DNA of 64,000 nt. Source: Alkalibacillus salilacus (GTDB lineage: Bacteria; Bacillota; Bacilli; Bacillales; Alkalibacillaceae). How positions within the stretch are numbered: the first letter of the stretch is position 1; every line of letters begins with the position of its first letter. The translations under genes were made by a program, and so were the position numbers. The notes beneath the pieces were generated by a model. It was not told the origin of the DNA. It made no database searches and saw only the letters and a program-made list of their open reading frames with translations. The stretch lies in assembly GCF_030812915.1 (NCBI RefSeq), contig NZ_JAUSTQ010000001.1, positions 186,001 through 250,000 on the forward strand. The letters are read 5' to 3'. Positions 51,962 to 61,142 of the stretch are shown here, one piece after another.

Positions 51962-52660
51962 TTAAGCATTCGGTTGACCGAATACCTCTACATATTGTTG
52001 ATTAAGTTCAAAATAATTGTCTTGCCAAGCCAGCACGTTTTGAACATAACCAATCGCATCAGCATTATAACGCCCAGCAATACGTTGTAAAATCATCAAT
52101 TCGTAAACACCATCGCCATCAAAATCGACCGGATATAGCCCACTCATTGGATTGACCCATCCCTCAATCGGCTCAAGCAGAACACCGTCTTGATCATAAA
52201 TCTCATTTAAATATTCACTAGGTCGCAACGATAAATCTATACTATAAAGCTCTTGGTTACTCATACTTAAAACATGCACTAAATATTGATCTTGATAGTT
52301 GACTTGATAAGCATATTGATTCTGATATTGTTCACTATCAAATAACGTTGCTAAGCGCTGCTGTTCATATTGAAAGACATATGCATTAATCGTGGCACCG
52401 CTGCCTCCTGTTTGAATCGTTAACACAATATCATCCACGCCATTGCCTGTTACATCGCCAAGCCAAATATTCGGATCATAGCCTTCAGGTTGACTGAGAG
52501 GCTGCCGAGCTATCTCACCTGTAACCCCATTTTGAACATCAATAGTTAATCCCTCCCAAAATGGTGTATCAGGCTTATGCCATCCCCACACGATTACAGC
52601 ATCAAACACCCCGTCACCTGTCACATCCCCATATACGATTGTTGCTACTTCATATTGCAT
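51962..52660 (-). CDS. VCBS/FG-GAP-like calcium-binding repeat protein
   Basis: A 232-aa protein with at least three repeated acidic loops: GDVTGDGVFDAV, GDVTGNGVDDIV and VDFDGDGVYELM. These are D-x-D/N-x-DG calcium loops of the FG-GAP/VCBS type. No signal peptide is seen. Similar proteins occur in Bacillus, some linked to spores. The ATG at 52660 has AAGGAG 8 bases upstream; one two codons earlier is too close to it. The function is unknown. Confidence 0.7.
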   Translation of the reverse strand: MQYEVATIVYGDVTGDGVFDAVIVWGWHKPDTPFWEGLTIDVQNGVTGEIARQPLSQPEGYDPNIWLGDVTGNGVDDIVLTIQTGGSGATINAYVFQYEQQRLATLFDSEQYQNQYAYQVNYQDQYLVHVLSMSNQELYSIDLSLRPSEYLNEIYDQDGVLLEPIEGWVNPMSGLYPVDFDGDGVYELMILQRIAGRYNADAIGYVQNVLAWQDNYFELNQQYVEVFGQPNA

Positions 52661-52768
52661 ACTCATCGCTCCTTTTTATCTGAATATAAGGTTTTCAAAT
52701 TTGATGACACATAATTAAATAGACGTTATAGCAAATAATGCAAATATGATGTCATCGTTTTTGAAAGC

Positions 52769-52805
52769 AAAAAAATCCCTCTAGCATCACTATATGCTAG
52801 AGGGA
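52769..52805 (-). terminator. Terminator of metNIQ
   Basis: Twelve-base perfect arms TCCCTCTAGCAT/ATGCTAGAGGGA, 6-base loop, T7 on the minus strand. Confidence 0.92.
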
Positions 52806-52823
52806 CCTTTAAGCATGATTATA

Positions 52824-53690
52824 TTAGAATGCCGGAACTGATGCGCCACCTTCACGAGATTCTAAAAATTCACGTACTTCTTCACTCGTCATCGCGTCAG
52901 CTAATTGTTGAATAAGTTCTGAGTCAGCATTATCTTCACGTGCAACTAATGTAATCGCAAATTTACTATCTTCCGTTTCCGTCACTAGTGCATCATCTGC
53001 TGGTGTTAAATCAATATTGCCAGCATGCGTTGGATTTAAGATAACACCGTCAACATCTTCATACAAGCGAGCTAATGCCGCAATACCTGCTTGCTCAAAG
53101 CTGTAGTTATGCGAATCTTCTTTAACATCTTCTAACCCATATTGTTCGCTGTCTGTATCCTTCATTTCGATAAGGTCATGAGCTGCTAATAAACGAAGGG
53201 AACGATCAATATTAGATGGATCATTCGCTATTCCAATCGTCGCATCATCTGGAAGAGCTTCTATACTATCATATTCTTTCGCATAAAGACCAAAATTCGC
53301 GAAATAAATCGATTGTACTTCAGTTAAATTAGCGTCTTGGTTGTTATTATATTGCTTCATAAACGGGACGTGCTGAGAAAAGTTAGCATCGATTTCTTCG
53401 TTCTGAAGTGCTTCGTTCGGCTGAATATAGTCACCCATTTCAACTACTTCAACTTCAATATTCTCTTCAGCTAAGTTTTCTTTTGCAATCTCAACAACAT
53501 CTGTCATTGGTGATTCAACAGCCGCCACACGCAATGTTTGTGTCTCGCCTTCACTGTTATTGCTTTCATTCGTTTCTTCTGAAGATTCATTTGTTGATTC
53601 ATCTGCATTTTCACTGTTGTCATCACTGCCACCACATGCAACTAATACTGTCACAAGGGTAACCATCATGATTAATAACCATTTTTTCAT
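52824..53690 (-). CDS. metQ: MetQ-type (NlpA) substrate-binding lipoprotein
   Basis: A 288-aa lipoprotein. The signal peptide ends LVACGGS and is followed by an Asp/Glu/Asn/Ser-rich linker. Family blocks are VEMGDYIQPNEAL, DANFSQHVPFM, IGIANDPSNIDRSLRLL and VILNPTHAGNI. It binds methionine or a related amino acid for MetNI. The ATG at 53690 follows GGGGAG by 6 bases. Confidence 0.93.
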   Translation of the reverse strand: MKKWLLIMMVTLVTVLVACGGSDDNSENADESTNESSEETNESNNSEGETQTLRVAAVESPMTDVVEIAKENLAEENIEVEVVEMGDYIQPNEALQNEEIDANFSQHVPFMKQYNNNQDANLTEVQSIYFANFGLYAKEYDSIEALPDDATIGIANDPSNIDRSLRLLAAHDLIEMKDTDSEQYGLEDVKEDSHNYSFEQAGIAALARLYEDVDGVILNPTHAGNIDLTPADDALVTETEDSKFAITLVAREDNADSELIQQLADAMTSEEVREFLESREGGASVPAF

Positions 53691-53703
53691 TAGAAACTCC
53701 CCT

Positions 53704-54369
53704 TTATCGTTTATCAATTTTTCGAGCTAACGTAATGCCAGCATATTGGATAAATTGAACAAATACCAAAATTATAATAATGACATAAATCATCAAATCA
53801 GTACGAAATTGTTGATAGCCATAACGAATCGCAAAGTCACCAATTCCGCCACCACCAACAACACCCATAATCGTTGAATACGAAATAAAGCTAATCGTCG
53901 AGGTCGTCATACTTAACACAAGCGCTGATCTGGCTTCAACGTAAAGAAATTTAAAAATAATATCCTTAATTGACGCACCCATTGACACGGCTGCTTCCAA
54001 AACACCCTTTGGCGCATCAAGCAGTGACTGCTCCACTAGTCGGGAATAATGCGCACTCGCAATGATCATCATTGGCACAGTCGCAGCAGCTGTTCCAATT
54101 GCCGTCCCCATAACAAATCGTGTGAAAGGAATCATAAATATAACAAGCAATAGAAACGGAAAAGAGCGAATCAGATTAACAATTAAATTAAGTGATGAGA
54201 ACGCGATCTGATTTTCGAGCAACTGGCCTTTACGACACAGAAACAGGAATGTTCCGATTGGAAGACCTACTAATAGAGCCGCTAAGATCGCAAACCCTAC
54301 CATGATAAAAGTTTCGCCAATGGACACCCAAATTTCGCTTTGATACTCGATTAATACATCAGGAATCAT
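53704..54369 (-). CDS. metI: MetI-type ABC transporter permease
   Basis: A 221-aa, five-helix permease. The EAA loop is LLDAPKGVLEAAVSMGASIKD, followed by TISFISYSTIMGVVGGGGIGD typical of MetI. It overlaps metN by 11 bases. The ATG at 54369 has AGGTGG 8 bases upstream. Confidence 0.93.
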   Translation of the reverse strand: MIPDVLIEYQSEIWVSIGETFIMVGFAILAALLVGLPIGTFLFLCRKGQLLENQIAFSSLNLIVNLIRSFPFLLLVIFMIPFTRFVMGTAIGTAAATVPMMIIASAHYSRLVEQSLLDAPKGVLEAAVSMGASIKDIIFKFLYVEARSALVLSMTTSTISFISYSTIMGVVGGGGIGDFAIRYGYQQFRTDLMIYVIIIILVFVQFIQYAGITLARKIDKR

Positions 54370-55108
54370 TTGCGTCACCACCTGACCGTAGCCGCTCTAC
54401 AAACCCTGCAGCACTATGTTCCATGTGCTGGACGCCTGTTGGGTTATTCTCTACTGTATCGTATACTTGACCATCAGCCATTACCGTAACACGTTGACAG
54501 AGACTTTTAATAACCTCCATCTCATGACTAACGATCACAATAGTGACCCCCAATCGCTCATTAATCCGCTTCAATACATCCAACACTTCTGCTGTTGTAT
54601 TCGGATCTAATGACGACGTCGGTTCATCACACAAGAGAACACTCGGATTATTTACTAATGCACGCGCAATGGCAACACGTTGCTTCTGACCACCACTTAA
54701 CTGGCCAGGATATTGGTTTTTCAACGTTTCTAAGCCGACAAATCGTAAACTTTCTAATACGCGTTCCGCACGATCTCGCTTAGGCACTTTAGACAATTCA
54801 AGCGGCACCGCGACATTGTCGTACACCGTTTTGTTTCCAACAAGATTGTACCCTTGGAAAACCATAGCTAACGACTGACGGATGTGACGTATTCGTTTAT
54901 GCTTCACTTGATCTAACGCTTCGCCATCAATGACCACGCTGCCTTCGTCAGGCCTTTCGATATAATTCATCATGCGAATCAACGTCGATTTGCCTGCACC
55001 ACTCGCACCAATAATGCCATAGATTTCGCCTGATTTAATACTTAATGATACGTCCTTAATCGCTTCGAACGATTCGAACTGTTTGCTGACATTATGTAAT
55101 GTAATCAC
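54359..55108 (-). CDS. metN: MetN-type ABC transporter ATPase lacking the NIL domain
   Basis: A 249-aa ATPase with GASGAGKST, LSGGQKQRVAIARAL, VLLCDEPTSSLDP and IVSHEM. The ATPase core is complete and ends about 25 residues after the H-loop region. Standard MetN proteins have about 340 residues because of a C-terminal NIL domain that binds methionine and shuts down transport. That domain is missing, with no frameshift or gap, so the protein appears naturally short. The start is GTG after AAAGGGG. Confidence 0.9.
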   Translation of the reverse strand: MITLHNVSKQFESFEAIKDVSLSIKSGEIYGIIGASGAGKSTLIRMMNYIERPDEGSVVIDGEALDQVKHKRIRHIRQSLAMVFQGYNLVGNKTVYDNVAVPLELSKVPKRDRAERVLESLRFVGLETLKNQYPGQLSGGQKQRVAIARALVNNPSVLLCDEPTSSLDPNTTAEVLDVLKRINERLGVTIVIVSHEMEVIKSLCQRVTVMADGQVYDTVENNPTGVQHMEHSAAGFVERLRSGGDANDS

Positions 55109-55152
55109 AAAAAAACCCCTTTCTAATATGAAAGGTGATTCAGAACTACTTT

Positions 55153-55181
55153 ATTATAACTCACGTCCAAATTATTGTCAT
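55153..55181 (-). promoter_or_regulatory. metNIQ promoter
   Basis: Minus strand ATGACA (55176-55181), 17 bases, TATAAT (55153-55158). The leader is only about 40 bases, too short for an S-box or T-box. Confidence 0.7.
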
Positions 55182-55315
55182 TAGTTAACAGTAACTTTAA
55201 TAGAGCACCGCGCTAAATTTTTAAATTATTGATTAAAGTTTTGAAATAACTGAGGTCGATTATTTCAAAACCCTGTCGATTTATCTCAAAAAGTTAGCAG
55301 GTATAATTAATATTT

Positions 55316-55520
55316 AGTTATACTAAAGTCCGTTGTTGAAATTGTGATCCGCTATCGGTGGACGCTTTCCGCGGGCACGGCTCGAGCCTCCTCGGCCAAA
55401 GAGCGCGGCCTGCGGGGTCTCGAGTCTCGTGCTATTCCCGCAGGAGTCGCCACCTTCGCTACTCACAATTCAACAACTCAGTGCTTCTCCATTTGAAAAT
55501 CAAAACTAAAGTTATTTATC
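55316..55520. repeat. Interspersed MITE-like repeat, copy C
   Basis: The conserved GC-rich core at about 55358-55476 is nearly the same as in copies A and B. The left end is degraded (CTAAAGTCCGTTGTTGA remains of the terminal sequence) and the right end cannot be aligned firmly, so the outer limits are approximate. No target duplication is visible. It lies upstream of the metN promoter and about 45 bases from the mqo terminator. Confidence 0.75.
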
Positions 55521-55564
55521 TCATAAATTAGCAAATTTATCTAATAAATGAAAAGCTCATACAA

Positions 55565-55599
55565 AAGGCCCTTACGTACTGACAATACGTAAGGGCCTT
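55565..55599 (-). terminator. Terminator of mqo
   Basis: Fourteen-base perfect arms AAGGCCCTTACGTA/TACGTAAGGGCCTT with a 7-base loop, 11 bases after mqo. Confidence 0.9.
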
Positions 55600-55609
55600 C
55601 TATGATTAA

Positions 55610-57109
55610 CTATTGGTGAACTGTTTTTTCACTTAAACCGAGTGTCTCATCAGTCGTCTCATGAACTTGACGAATCAACTCTGTATCATTTCGCAACTCC
55701 GAACCGTATGACGGAATCATTTCTTGAATTTTTGGCTTCCATTCATCCATATGATCTGGAAAACAATTTTCCATAATCTCAAGCATGACATTCACGGCCG
55801 TCGATGCACCAGGTGATGCACCTAATAAAGCGGAAATCGTTCCATCACTTGAACTGACGACTTCTGTTCCGAATTGGAGTGTGCCTTTACCGCCTTCTTC
55901 AGTGTCTTTAATCACCTGAACGCGCTGACCAGCTACAACAATGTCCCAGTCCTCACTTTTCGCCTCAGGAACAAACTCACGTAATGTTTCCATGCGCTGT
56001 TCTTTTGATTGCATCACTTGGGAAACTAAATATTTCGTTAAGCCCATTTCCTTAGCACCTGCTGATAACATCGTAAACATGTTGCTTGGACGAACTGATG
56101 TTATTAAATCCGTTAAAGCACCTGTCTTTAAAAAGCGAGGTGAAAAGCCAGCGAATGGACCAAATAATAATGTCTTCTTACCATCAATATAACGTGTATC
56201 AAGGTGAGGTACCGACATAGGAGGCGCTCCTACTGGGGCTTTTCCATAAACTTTTGCTTGGTGCTGTTCAATGACTTCTGGATTGTTACAAACCATAAAT
56301 AATCCACTAACAGGAAAGCCGCCAATCCCTCTACTTTCAGGAATACCAGACTTCTGTAATAAATGCAGACTTCCGCCACCTGCACCAATAAAAACGAATT
56401 TCGCAGAATGATGTTGAATATCGCCTGATCTTAGATGACGAACTTTCACATCCCAAGAACCATCAGCATTTTGAGTCAAATCATCGACGTTTTGATTATA
56501 TTGGACATCAACGCCTTGATCCGTAAGATGATCAAACAACTTACGCGTTAAAGCTCCGAAATTCACATCCGTGCCACCGTCAATCTTCGTTGCAGCCATT
56601 GGTTCTTGATCTTGGCGACCATTTAAGATAAGCGGGAACCATTCTTTTAATTGCTCTGGGTCCTCAGAAAACTCCATCGTATCAAACAATGGATGGTTAG
56701 ACATTTTTTCATAACGTTTCCGTAAGAATTCAATATTATCACGACCACGCACCATACTCATATGTGGAAGTGGCATAATAAACTCTTGTGGATCTTCTAA
56801 TAACTGTCGATTAACGAGATAAGACCAGAACTGCTTAGACACCTGAAACTGCTCATTGATATTAATGGCCTTTTGAATATCAACTGATCCATCAGCTTGT
56901 TCCTTTGTGTAGTTCAACTCACATAAGGCTGCATGTCCTGTTCCTGCATTATTCCACTCGTTCGAGCTTTCGTCACCTGGTTTATCCAATTGTTCAAACA
57001 CCCTAATATTCCAATCTGGTGCGAGTTCCTTTAACATTGTGCCTAATGTAGCACTCATAATGCCTGCACCAATTAGGATGACGTCTGTATTATTTTGTTC
57101 ATCACTCAT
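55610..57109 (-). CDS. mqo: Malate:quinone oxidoreductase
   Basis: A 499-aa FAD enzyme that oxidises malate to oxaloacetate and reduces menaquinone at the membrane. The FAD motif is [17 protein letters not shown], followed by [16 protein letters not shown]. Later blocks are [31 protein letters not shown] and [13 protein letters not shown]. Length is normal. It feeds electrons to the quinone pool that also serves NarI. Confidence 0.96.
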   Translation of the reverse strand: MSDEQNNTDVILIGAGIMSATLGTMLKELAPDWNIRVFEQLDKPGDESSNEWNNAGTGHAALCELNYTKEQADGSVDIQKAININEQFQVSKQFWSYLVNRQLLEDPQEFIMPLPHMSMVRGRDNIEFLRKRYEKMSNHPLFDTMEFSEDPEQLKEWFPLILNGRQDQEPMAATKIDGGTDVNFGALTRKLFDHLTDQGVDVQYNQNVDDLTQNADGSWDVKVRHLRSGDIQHHSAKFVFIGAGGGSLHLLQKSGIPESRGIGGFPVSGLFMVCNNPEVIEQHQAKVYGKAPVGAPPMSVPHLDTRYIDGKKTLLFGPFAGFSPRFLKTGALTDLITSVRPSNMFTMLSAGAKEMGLTKYLVSQVMQSKEQRMETLREFVPEAKSEDWDIVVAGQRVQVIKDTEEGGKGTLQFGTEVVSSSDGTISALLGASPGASTAVNVMLEIMENCFPDHMDEWKPKIQEMIPSYGSELRNDTELIRQVHETTDETLGLSEKTVHQ

Positions 57110-57501
57110 GTCAATCTTCCTATACTTGTAGTTTTTATATAATAGCTATACTCTCTCAACCTATTATATAATAGTTACTATTGATTTAAAAGTAAGATTA
57201 GTTTTTAAGCCTTAATAATATATTCGTCTATTTACTTACTTAAAAAACATCCCGAACCGTTTTCTTAATTGAACAGTTCGGGATGTCACATGTTTAAGTC
57301 ATATTAGTTACAGATTAAGATAATTTACTCGTTAGCTTAAGAATCCATTTTCTGTTAAAGATGTCTCTGCAAGTTAGCTTGTAACAAAGCTATCTTTTTT
57401 GTATCTAATTACATCATAACATTAATTTCCATAAAATATCAGACTTTATTTTTTTAACATTTATTGATAACTTTTATATAGACTTGATGGGAGGTAATTG
57501 T
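57110..57501. other. Gap with an orphan terminator
   Basis: A 392-base AT-rich gap. At 57247-57286 a hairpin (ACATCCCGAAC/GTTCGGGATGT, 18-base loop) with A6 before it forms a minus-strand terminator with no gene in front of it. A weaker plus-strand one (TAGCTT/AAGCTA then T6) lies at 57376-57400. They suggest that a gene was lost here. Confidence 0.5.
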
Positions 57502-58020
57502 ATGATTGATTATCGGGTTAAAAACATTGGAGACTTCTCTCCAAAGGTTGGTGAACTTGCATCGATGTTAGAGCATACAAGAGCAGTTACATTGGAAGAA
57601 ATAAAGGATCTTAGTGAAAAAGAATTGGATTATTTGGTAGAGGAAAGCTCCAATTCTATAGGTTCGCTTTTGCTTCATATCGCCTCAATTGAATTTGTAC
57701 ATCAGGTTATATCTTTTGAAAACCGAGATATTAATGAAGCAGAACTGAAAAAATGGAAGTCTGCATTAGTGCTTGGTGATGATGCTAGAAAAACAATTAA
57801 TAAAAATACTATCAATTATTATATTGATGAATTATCTAAAGTCAGAGAGAAGACTTTAACACGCTTCAAAGAGTTAAACGATGATTGGTTATACGAGGAA
57901 AAGGAATGGGGAAATGGAGTTCCTTATAATAATTACTTCCTTTGGTTCCACGTATTTGAGGATGAAATCAGTCATCGTGGTCAAATTAGAATGATCAAAC
58001 GTATGCTTCCGAAAAACTGA
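57502..58020 (+). CDS. DinB-family protein
   Basis: A 172-aa four-helix protein of the DinB/DUF664 group. Likely metal-ligand histidines lie in SLLLHIASIEFVHQ, and near the end in EISHRGQIRMIKRML. Some relatives use bacillithiol as a cofactor for thiol transfer; others have no known function. The ATG at 57502 follows GGGAGG by 7 bases. Codon use is more AT-rich than in the respiratory genes, suggesting separate acquisition. Confidence 0.8.
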   Translation: MIDYRVKNIGDFSPKVGELASMLEHTRAVTLEEIKDLSEKELDYLVEESSNSIGSLLLHIASIEFVHQVISFENRDINEAELKKWKSALVLGDDARKTINKNTINYYIDELSKVREKTLTRFKELNDDWLYEEKEWGNGVPYNNYFLWFHVFEDEISHRGQIRMIKRMLPKN

Positions 58021-58091
58021 TACGCTTTTTATCTATTAAAAAGAATAACAATAGACATTTGTTTGAAATTGGCAGGATCATTGCCAAATAC

Positions 58092-58178
58092 TTAGTGACA
58101 AATACGATGAAGTTCTCTATTCATTGTGAATTCACCTTTCACATCAATAGGTTGATCATTGAAAAGTTTTTTAATAAA
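58092..58178 (-). pseudogene. Possible C-terminal gene fragment next to the IS insertion
   Basis: Minus-strand frame of about 29 codons (FIKKLFNDQPIDV and on to NRELHRICH) ending in TAA, open from the IS boundary. The frame does not continue past the other side of the IS. The source gene is not recognised. Confidence 0.3.
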
Positions 58179-58322
58179 AGGCTCTGTTAAAGTATAATGT
58201 TGATATTGCTTATAAAAAACGGATACTCCTAATTTATGGAATTTCCATTTTCTATACCATTGGCTTGTTAAACTAACGCACCCGTTACTTTAAGTACAAT
58301 AATTCACAATATCAAACATTTC

Positions 58323-58538
58323 TTAATCCTGCTTATTACTTGATAACTCCTCTACTTTCTTTTCTAATTCTTCAATCCTGGATTCTTGACTTATAAAAAC
58401 TGTAATGAACACAGCTAAGAGAAATGCAGCAAAAATAACTAAAGCCCAAACATTCTCTACAATAAGACCAAGAAAGAAAAATGAAAAGATATAAGTAACA
58501 ACAATACAAGCCAGAAATATGCCAATAAAATTTTTCAT
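58323..58538 (-). CDS. Small two-helix membrane protein, IS passenger
   Basis: A 71-aa protein with two membrane helices (about residues 4-26 and 30-50) and a C-terminal coiled-coil stretch RIEELEKKVEELSS. AAGGAAGG lies 7 bases before the ATG, so it should be translated. It lies inside the IS1595-type element, downstream of the transposase remnant. The IS1595 family is known to carry passenger genes. The function is unknown. Confidence 0.65.
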   Translation of the reverse strand: MKNFIGIFLACIVVTYIFSFFFLGLIVENVWALVIFAAFLLAVFITVFISQESRIEELEKKVEELSSNKQD

Positions 58539-58625
58539 CTTTTAACCTTCCTTTTATTATAAAAAATTCATTATAAAAAATCTTATTGATGAATCCTGCC
58601 ACGTTAGTTGAACAAGCAGTAATGT

Positions 58626-58979
58626 TTATATCGTGAATTTAGATAACCTAAGTGTATCATATGTTTCCATATTTTGTATCAAATTCCCTTTAATCATCAA
58701 GTCATTCATAGTAATAGGATTCCTTTGATGTTGAATGGATTCTAACACCTGAAACCAAGCAAGGTAACTATTCAGTTATTTAGTTGCAACTCTATTAAAA
58801 CGTTGTATCCATCCTTTAAGTCTACCGCTCTCATTTTTGCGTTCAGATATCTCTTGCAGAACAGTTCATGTCGAAGAAGATGCAGTAAGTGCATCAATTA
58901 AATACTCTCGTAGTCGGTGCTTTTCTGCTGGATTTAGTTTTTGAATGGCTTTAAGAATATCAGTTGCTCTCACATTCAT
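58626..58979 (-). pseudogene. IS1595-family (ISXO2-like) transposase remnant
   Basis: The frame starts MNVRATDILKAIQKLNPAEK and meets TGA after 37 codons. The same frame continues with VLQEISERK and then the usual C-terminal end GWIQRFNRVATK, stop, LNSYLAWFQVLESIQ, ending TYDTLRLSKFTI. The total is 118 codons against roughly 300 in intact members. The zinc-binding and catalytic DDE middle part is deleted, and two in-frame stops interrupt what is left. Confidence 0.85.
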
Positions 58980-59060
58980 CACCACCATTATATAGTTAAA
59001 CCCATCAAAGAACATACGTTCCCGCAAATCAAATATCAACAACAGACTTTAACATAGCCT

Positions 59061-59105
59061 AATAAAAACACCAGAACGATGCAGTAATCAAGCATCATTC
59101 TGGTG
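59061..59105 (-). terminator. Terminator of the cupin gene
   Basis: Fourteen-base arms (59069-59082 and 59092-59105, CACCAGAA core) that pair fully on the minus strand with one G-U, followed by a T run. The IS target duplication lies in this T run. Confidence 0.88.
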
Positions 59106-59117
59106 CTTGTCATTCCT

Positions 59118-59609
59118 TTATTCTTCAGGCGTTAACCACTTAATCACATCTTCATGCTCTGGATATTGCTCCAACAAGTCCGCTTCATCAAACAATTCAA
59201 AATCCGCAAAATCAAACCCTGGTGCGACCATGCAACCGACGAGAGAATAAGAGTCAGCCTCAACCACTGACGAGCCGAAAATAGTATGCTTCGGGACTAA
59301 TAACTGCGGCGTTTCTCCATTCTCCAAATCCAAACCAAGTTTATGCTTTTGATACTCGCCATTCGGACTGATCGTATGCACATACAGTGGGCTACCACCA
59401 TGAAAATACCAGAGTTCATCAGACTGCAAACGGTGAAAATGTGAGACATCTTGTGACCGCAATAAGAAATAAATGCTTGTATATAACGATCTTTCGGCAC
59501 CATTTGCATCTGTCGTCAAATCTGATTGATACGTCCCTCGGAAAAAGCCTCCTTCTGGGTGAGGCTCTAATCCGAGTTGATCAATAATCGACTGGACTGA
59601 TTGTTTCAT
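59118..59609 (-). CDS. Cupin DUF985-family protein
   Basis: A 163-aa single-domain cupin. Conserved parts are PHPEGGFFRGTYQSD, SIYFLLRSQDVSHFHRLQSDELWYFHGGSPL and GCMVAPGFDFADFELFD, as in yeast YML079w and DUF985 proteins. The fold suggests sugar or nucleotide-sugar binding, but no activity is established. It lies 12 bases after the osmoprotectant permease gene on the same strand and may be cotranscribed with it. Confidence 0.85.
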   Translation of the reverse strand: MKQSVQSIIDQLGLEPHPEGGFFRGTYQSDLTTDANGAERSLYTSIYFLLRSQDVSHFHRLQSDELWYFHGGSPLYVHTISPNGEYQKHKLGLDLENGETPQLLVPKHTIFGSSVVEADSYSLVGCMVAPGFDFADFELFDEADLLEQYPEHEDVIKWLTPEE

Positions 59610-59621
59610 ATCATGACCTCC

Positions 59622-61142
59622 TTACTCATCTATTAATCCTTCTTCAACTAAATATTCGCGAGCAACTTCTTCTGCTGCTCGCCCTTCCGCTCCAACTTGA
59701 TAATTCATTTCACGCATTTTATCACCAGAAATTTTACCCCCAAGTTGATTTAAGACCTCCTCTAATTCTGGATGTTCGTCTAATGTTTCTGCACGCAATA
59801 ACGGCGCTCCTTGATACGGCGGGAATAAGTTTTGATCGTCATCTAGCACGACCAGATTATAGCGTCGCAGTTCGCCGTCGGTTGCATACGCGTCCATTAA
59901 GTTAATATCGCCTTCTTCAATTGCGCTATAACGCAACTGAGGCTCCATCGTTGTAACATCAGGAAACTCCAAACCATACACATCTTGAATTCCAAGATAA
60001 CCATCTTCACGATCACTAAACTCTAGTGTGAATCCAGCATCAATCTCATTTTCTACCGATTGCAAATCAGAAATCGTTTCTATATTATATTCATCCGCAA
60101 ACTCTTGAGTCGTCGCCAATGTATAGGTATTGTTATATGCCATTGGTTCTAAAAAGCGCATATTATATTCTTCTAACAATCCAGCACGCGCTTGATTGTA
60201 TACGACTTGAGCGTCATTACTATCAGCTGTTTCATCTAAGAACTGTGACAACGCAGTACCTGTGAACTCTGGATACACATCAATACTTCCTGTTTCTAAG
60301 GCGTTAAATACAAATGAAGTCTTTCCTAATCCTGTTTCAAGTTCAACATTCAAATCAGTATCTTCTTCAATTAATAACTCGTACATATTAATTAAAATTT
60401 CTGGTTCAGTACCAAGCTTACCACCAATGACAATGGTGTCGTCATCCTGTCCTGTCACATATGGTACAACGATAAATAATAGAGAAATTAAAACAATCAC
60501 AATCATGGAGATGATCGACTGTTTGAATGATAAAGTTTCCATTTTGCGTAATAAACGATCAAACAGTAAAGCTAATAAAGCCGCTGGGATCGCTCCTAAA
60601 ATAATCAATGCTGTATCATTACGGTCAATCCCTAGCAAGATTAAGTCACCTAGACCGCCTGCTCCAATTAAAGCAGCAATCGTCGTCGTCCCAACAATTA
60701 ATACCATTGATGTACGAATACCGGCCATAATAACAGGCAATGCAATAGGAAGTTCGACTTTCATCAGCCGTTTCCTCGTATTCATCCCCATGGCTGTCGC
60801 CGCTTCAATTAGTGAACGTTCCACTTCCAAAATTCCGGTATATGTATTACGTAAGACCGGTAATAATGCGTACAGAACTAAGGCAATCACAGCAGGTACC
60901 TTCCCAATACCAAACAATGGAATAAACAAACCAAGTAACGCTAAAGAAGGAACTGTTTGCGCTACTGCAGCTACACCAATAATCGGCTCAGAGATACGCC
61001 CTTTCCTTGTTAAATAAATTCCTAGTGGCACCGCAATTAATACAGCGAAAAACAAAGCAATAAGCGAAATTTGGATATGTTCGATTAATGCCTGCCACAG
61101 TTCACCTTGCCTGTTTTGAAACACATTCCACAATTCAGACAT
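59622..61142 (-). CDS. Osmoprotectant ABC permease fused to its substrate-binding domain
   Basis: A 506-aa fusion. Residues 1-205 are a permease with about five helices and the EAA-type loop LIEAATAMGMNTRKRLMKVE. A membrane segment near 215-235 leads to an extracellular OpuAC/OpuCC-type binding domain (IVIGGKLGTEPEILINMY, DVYPEFTGTALSQFL, DAYATDGELRRYNL). This layout is seen in Listeria BilEB and in ergothioneine importers. The substrate is probably betaine, choline, carnitine or ergothioneine. The ATG at 61142 follows GGAGGAG by 6 bases and overlaps the ATPase gene by 8. Confidence 0.9.
   Translation of the reverse strand: MSELWNVFQNRQGELWQALIEHIQISLIALFFAVLIAVPLGIYLTRKGRISEPIIGVAAVAQTVPSLALLGLFIPLFGIGKVPAVIALVLYALLPVLRNTYTGILEVERSLIEAATAMGMNTRKRLMKVELPIALPVIMAGIRTSMVLIVGTTTIAALIGAGGLGDLILLGIDRNDTALIILGAIPAALLALLFDRLLRKMETLSFKQSIISMIVIVLISLLFIVVPYVTGQDDDTIVIGGKLGTEPEILINMYELLIEEDTDLNVELETGLGKTSFVFNALETGSIDVYPEFTGTALSQFLDETADSNDAQVVYNQARAGLLEEYNMRFLEPMAYNNTYTLATTQEFADEYNIETISDLQSVENEIDAGFTLEFSDREDGYLGIQDVYGLEFPDVTTMEPQLRYSAIEEGDINLMDAYATDGELRRYNLVVLDDDQNLFPPYQGAPLLRAETLDEHPELEEVLNQLGGKISGDKMREMNYQVGAEGRAAEEVAREYLVEEGLIDE

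Larger units (their letters stand above)
58180..59059. mobile_element. IS1595-type element, 880 bp, decayed, with passenger gene
   Basis: The ends are inverted repeats matching in about 25 of 30 bases (GGCTCTGTTAAAGTAT at left; reversed right end GGCTATGTTAAAGTCT). The perfect 8-bp duplication TAATAAAA lies at 58172-58179 and 59060-59067, the size typical of IS1595. Inside, on the minus strand, are a transposase with internal deletion and stop codons, then a small membrane-protein gene. It inserted in the T run of the cupin gene's terminator and cannot move by itself. Confidence 0.88.

Noticed and set aside
55109-55315. S-box or T-box riboswitch before metN
   Set aside because: No SAM-riboswitch or T-box core sequence is visible and the predicted leader is only about 40 bases.
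55308-55528. Target duplication around repeat copy C
   Set aside because: The ends are too degraded to place, and no matching 8-mer pair was found.
60262-61017. A 251-codon open frame on the plus strand opposite the osmoprotectant permease
   Set aside because: It lies entirely opposite a gene with clear family motifs, has no ribosome site and its composition is that of an antisense shadow.
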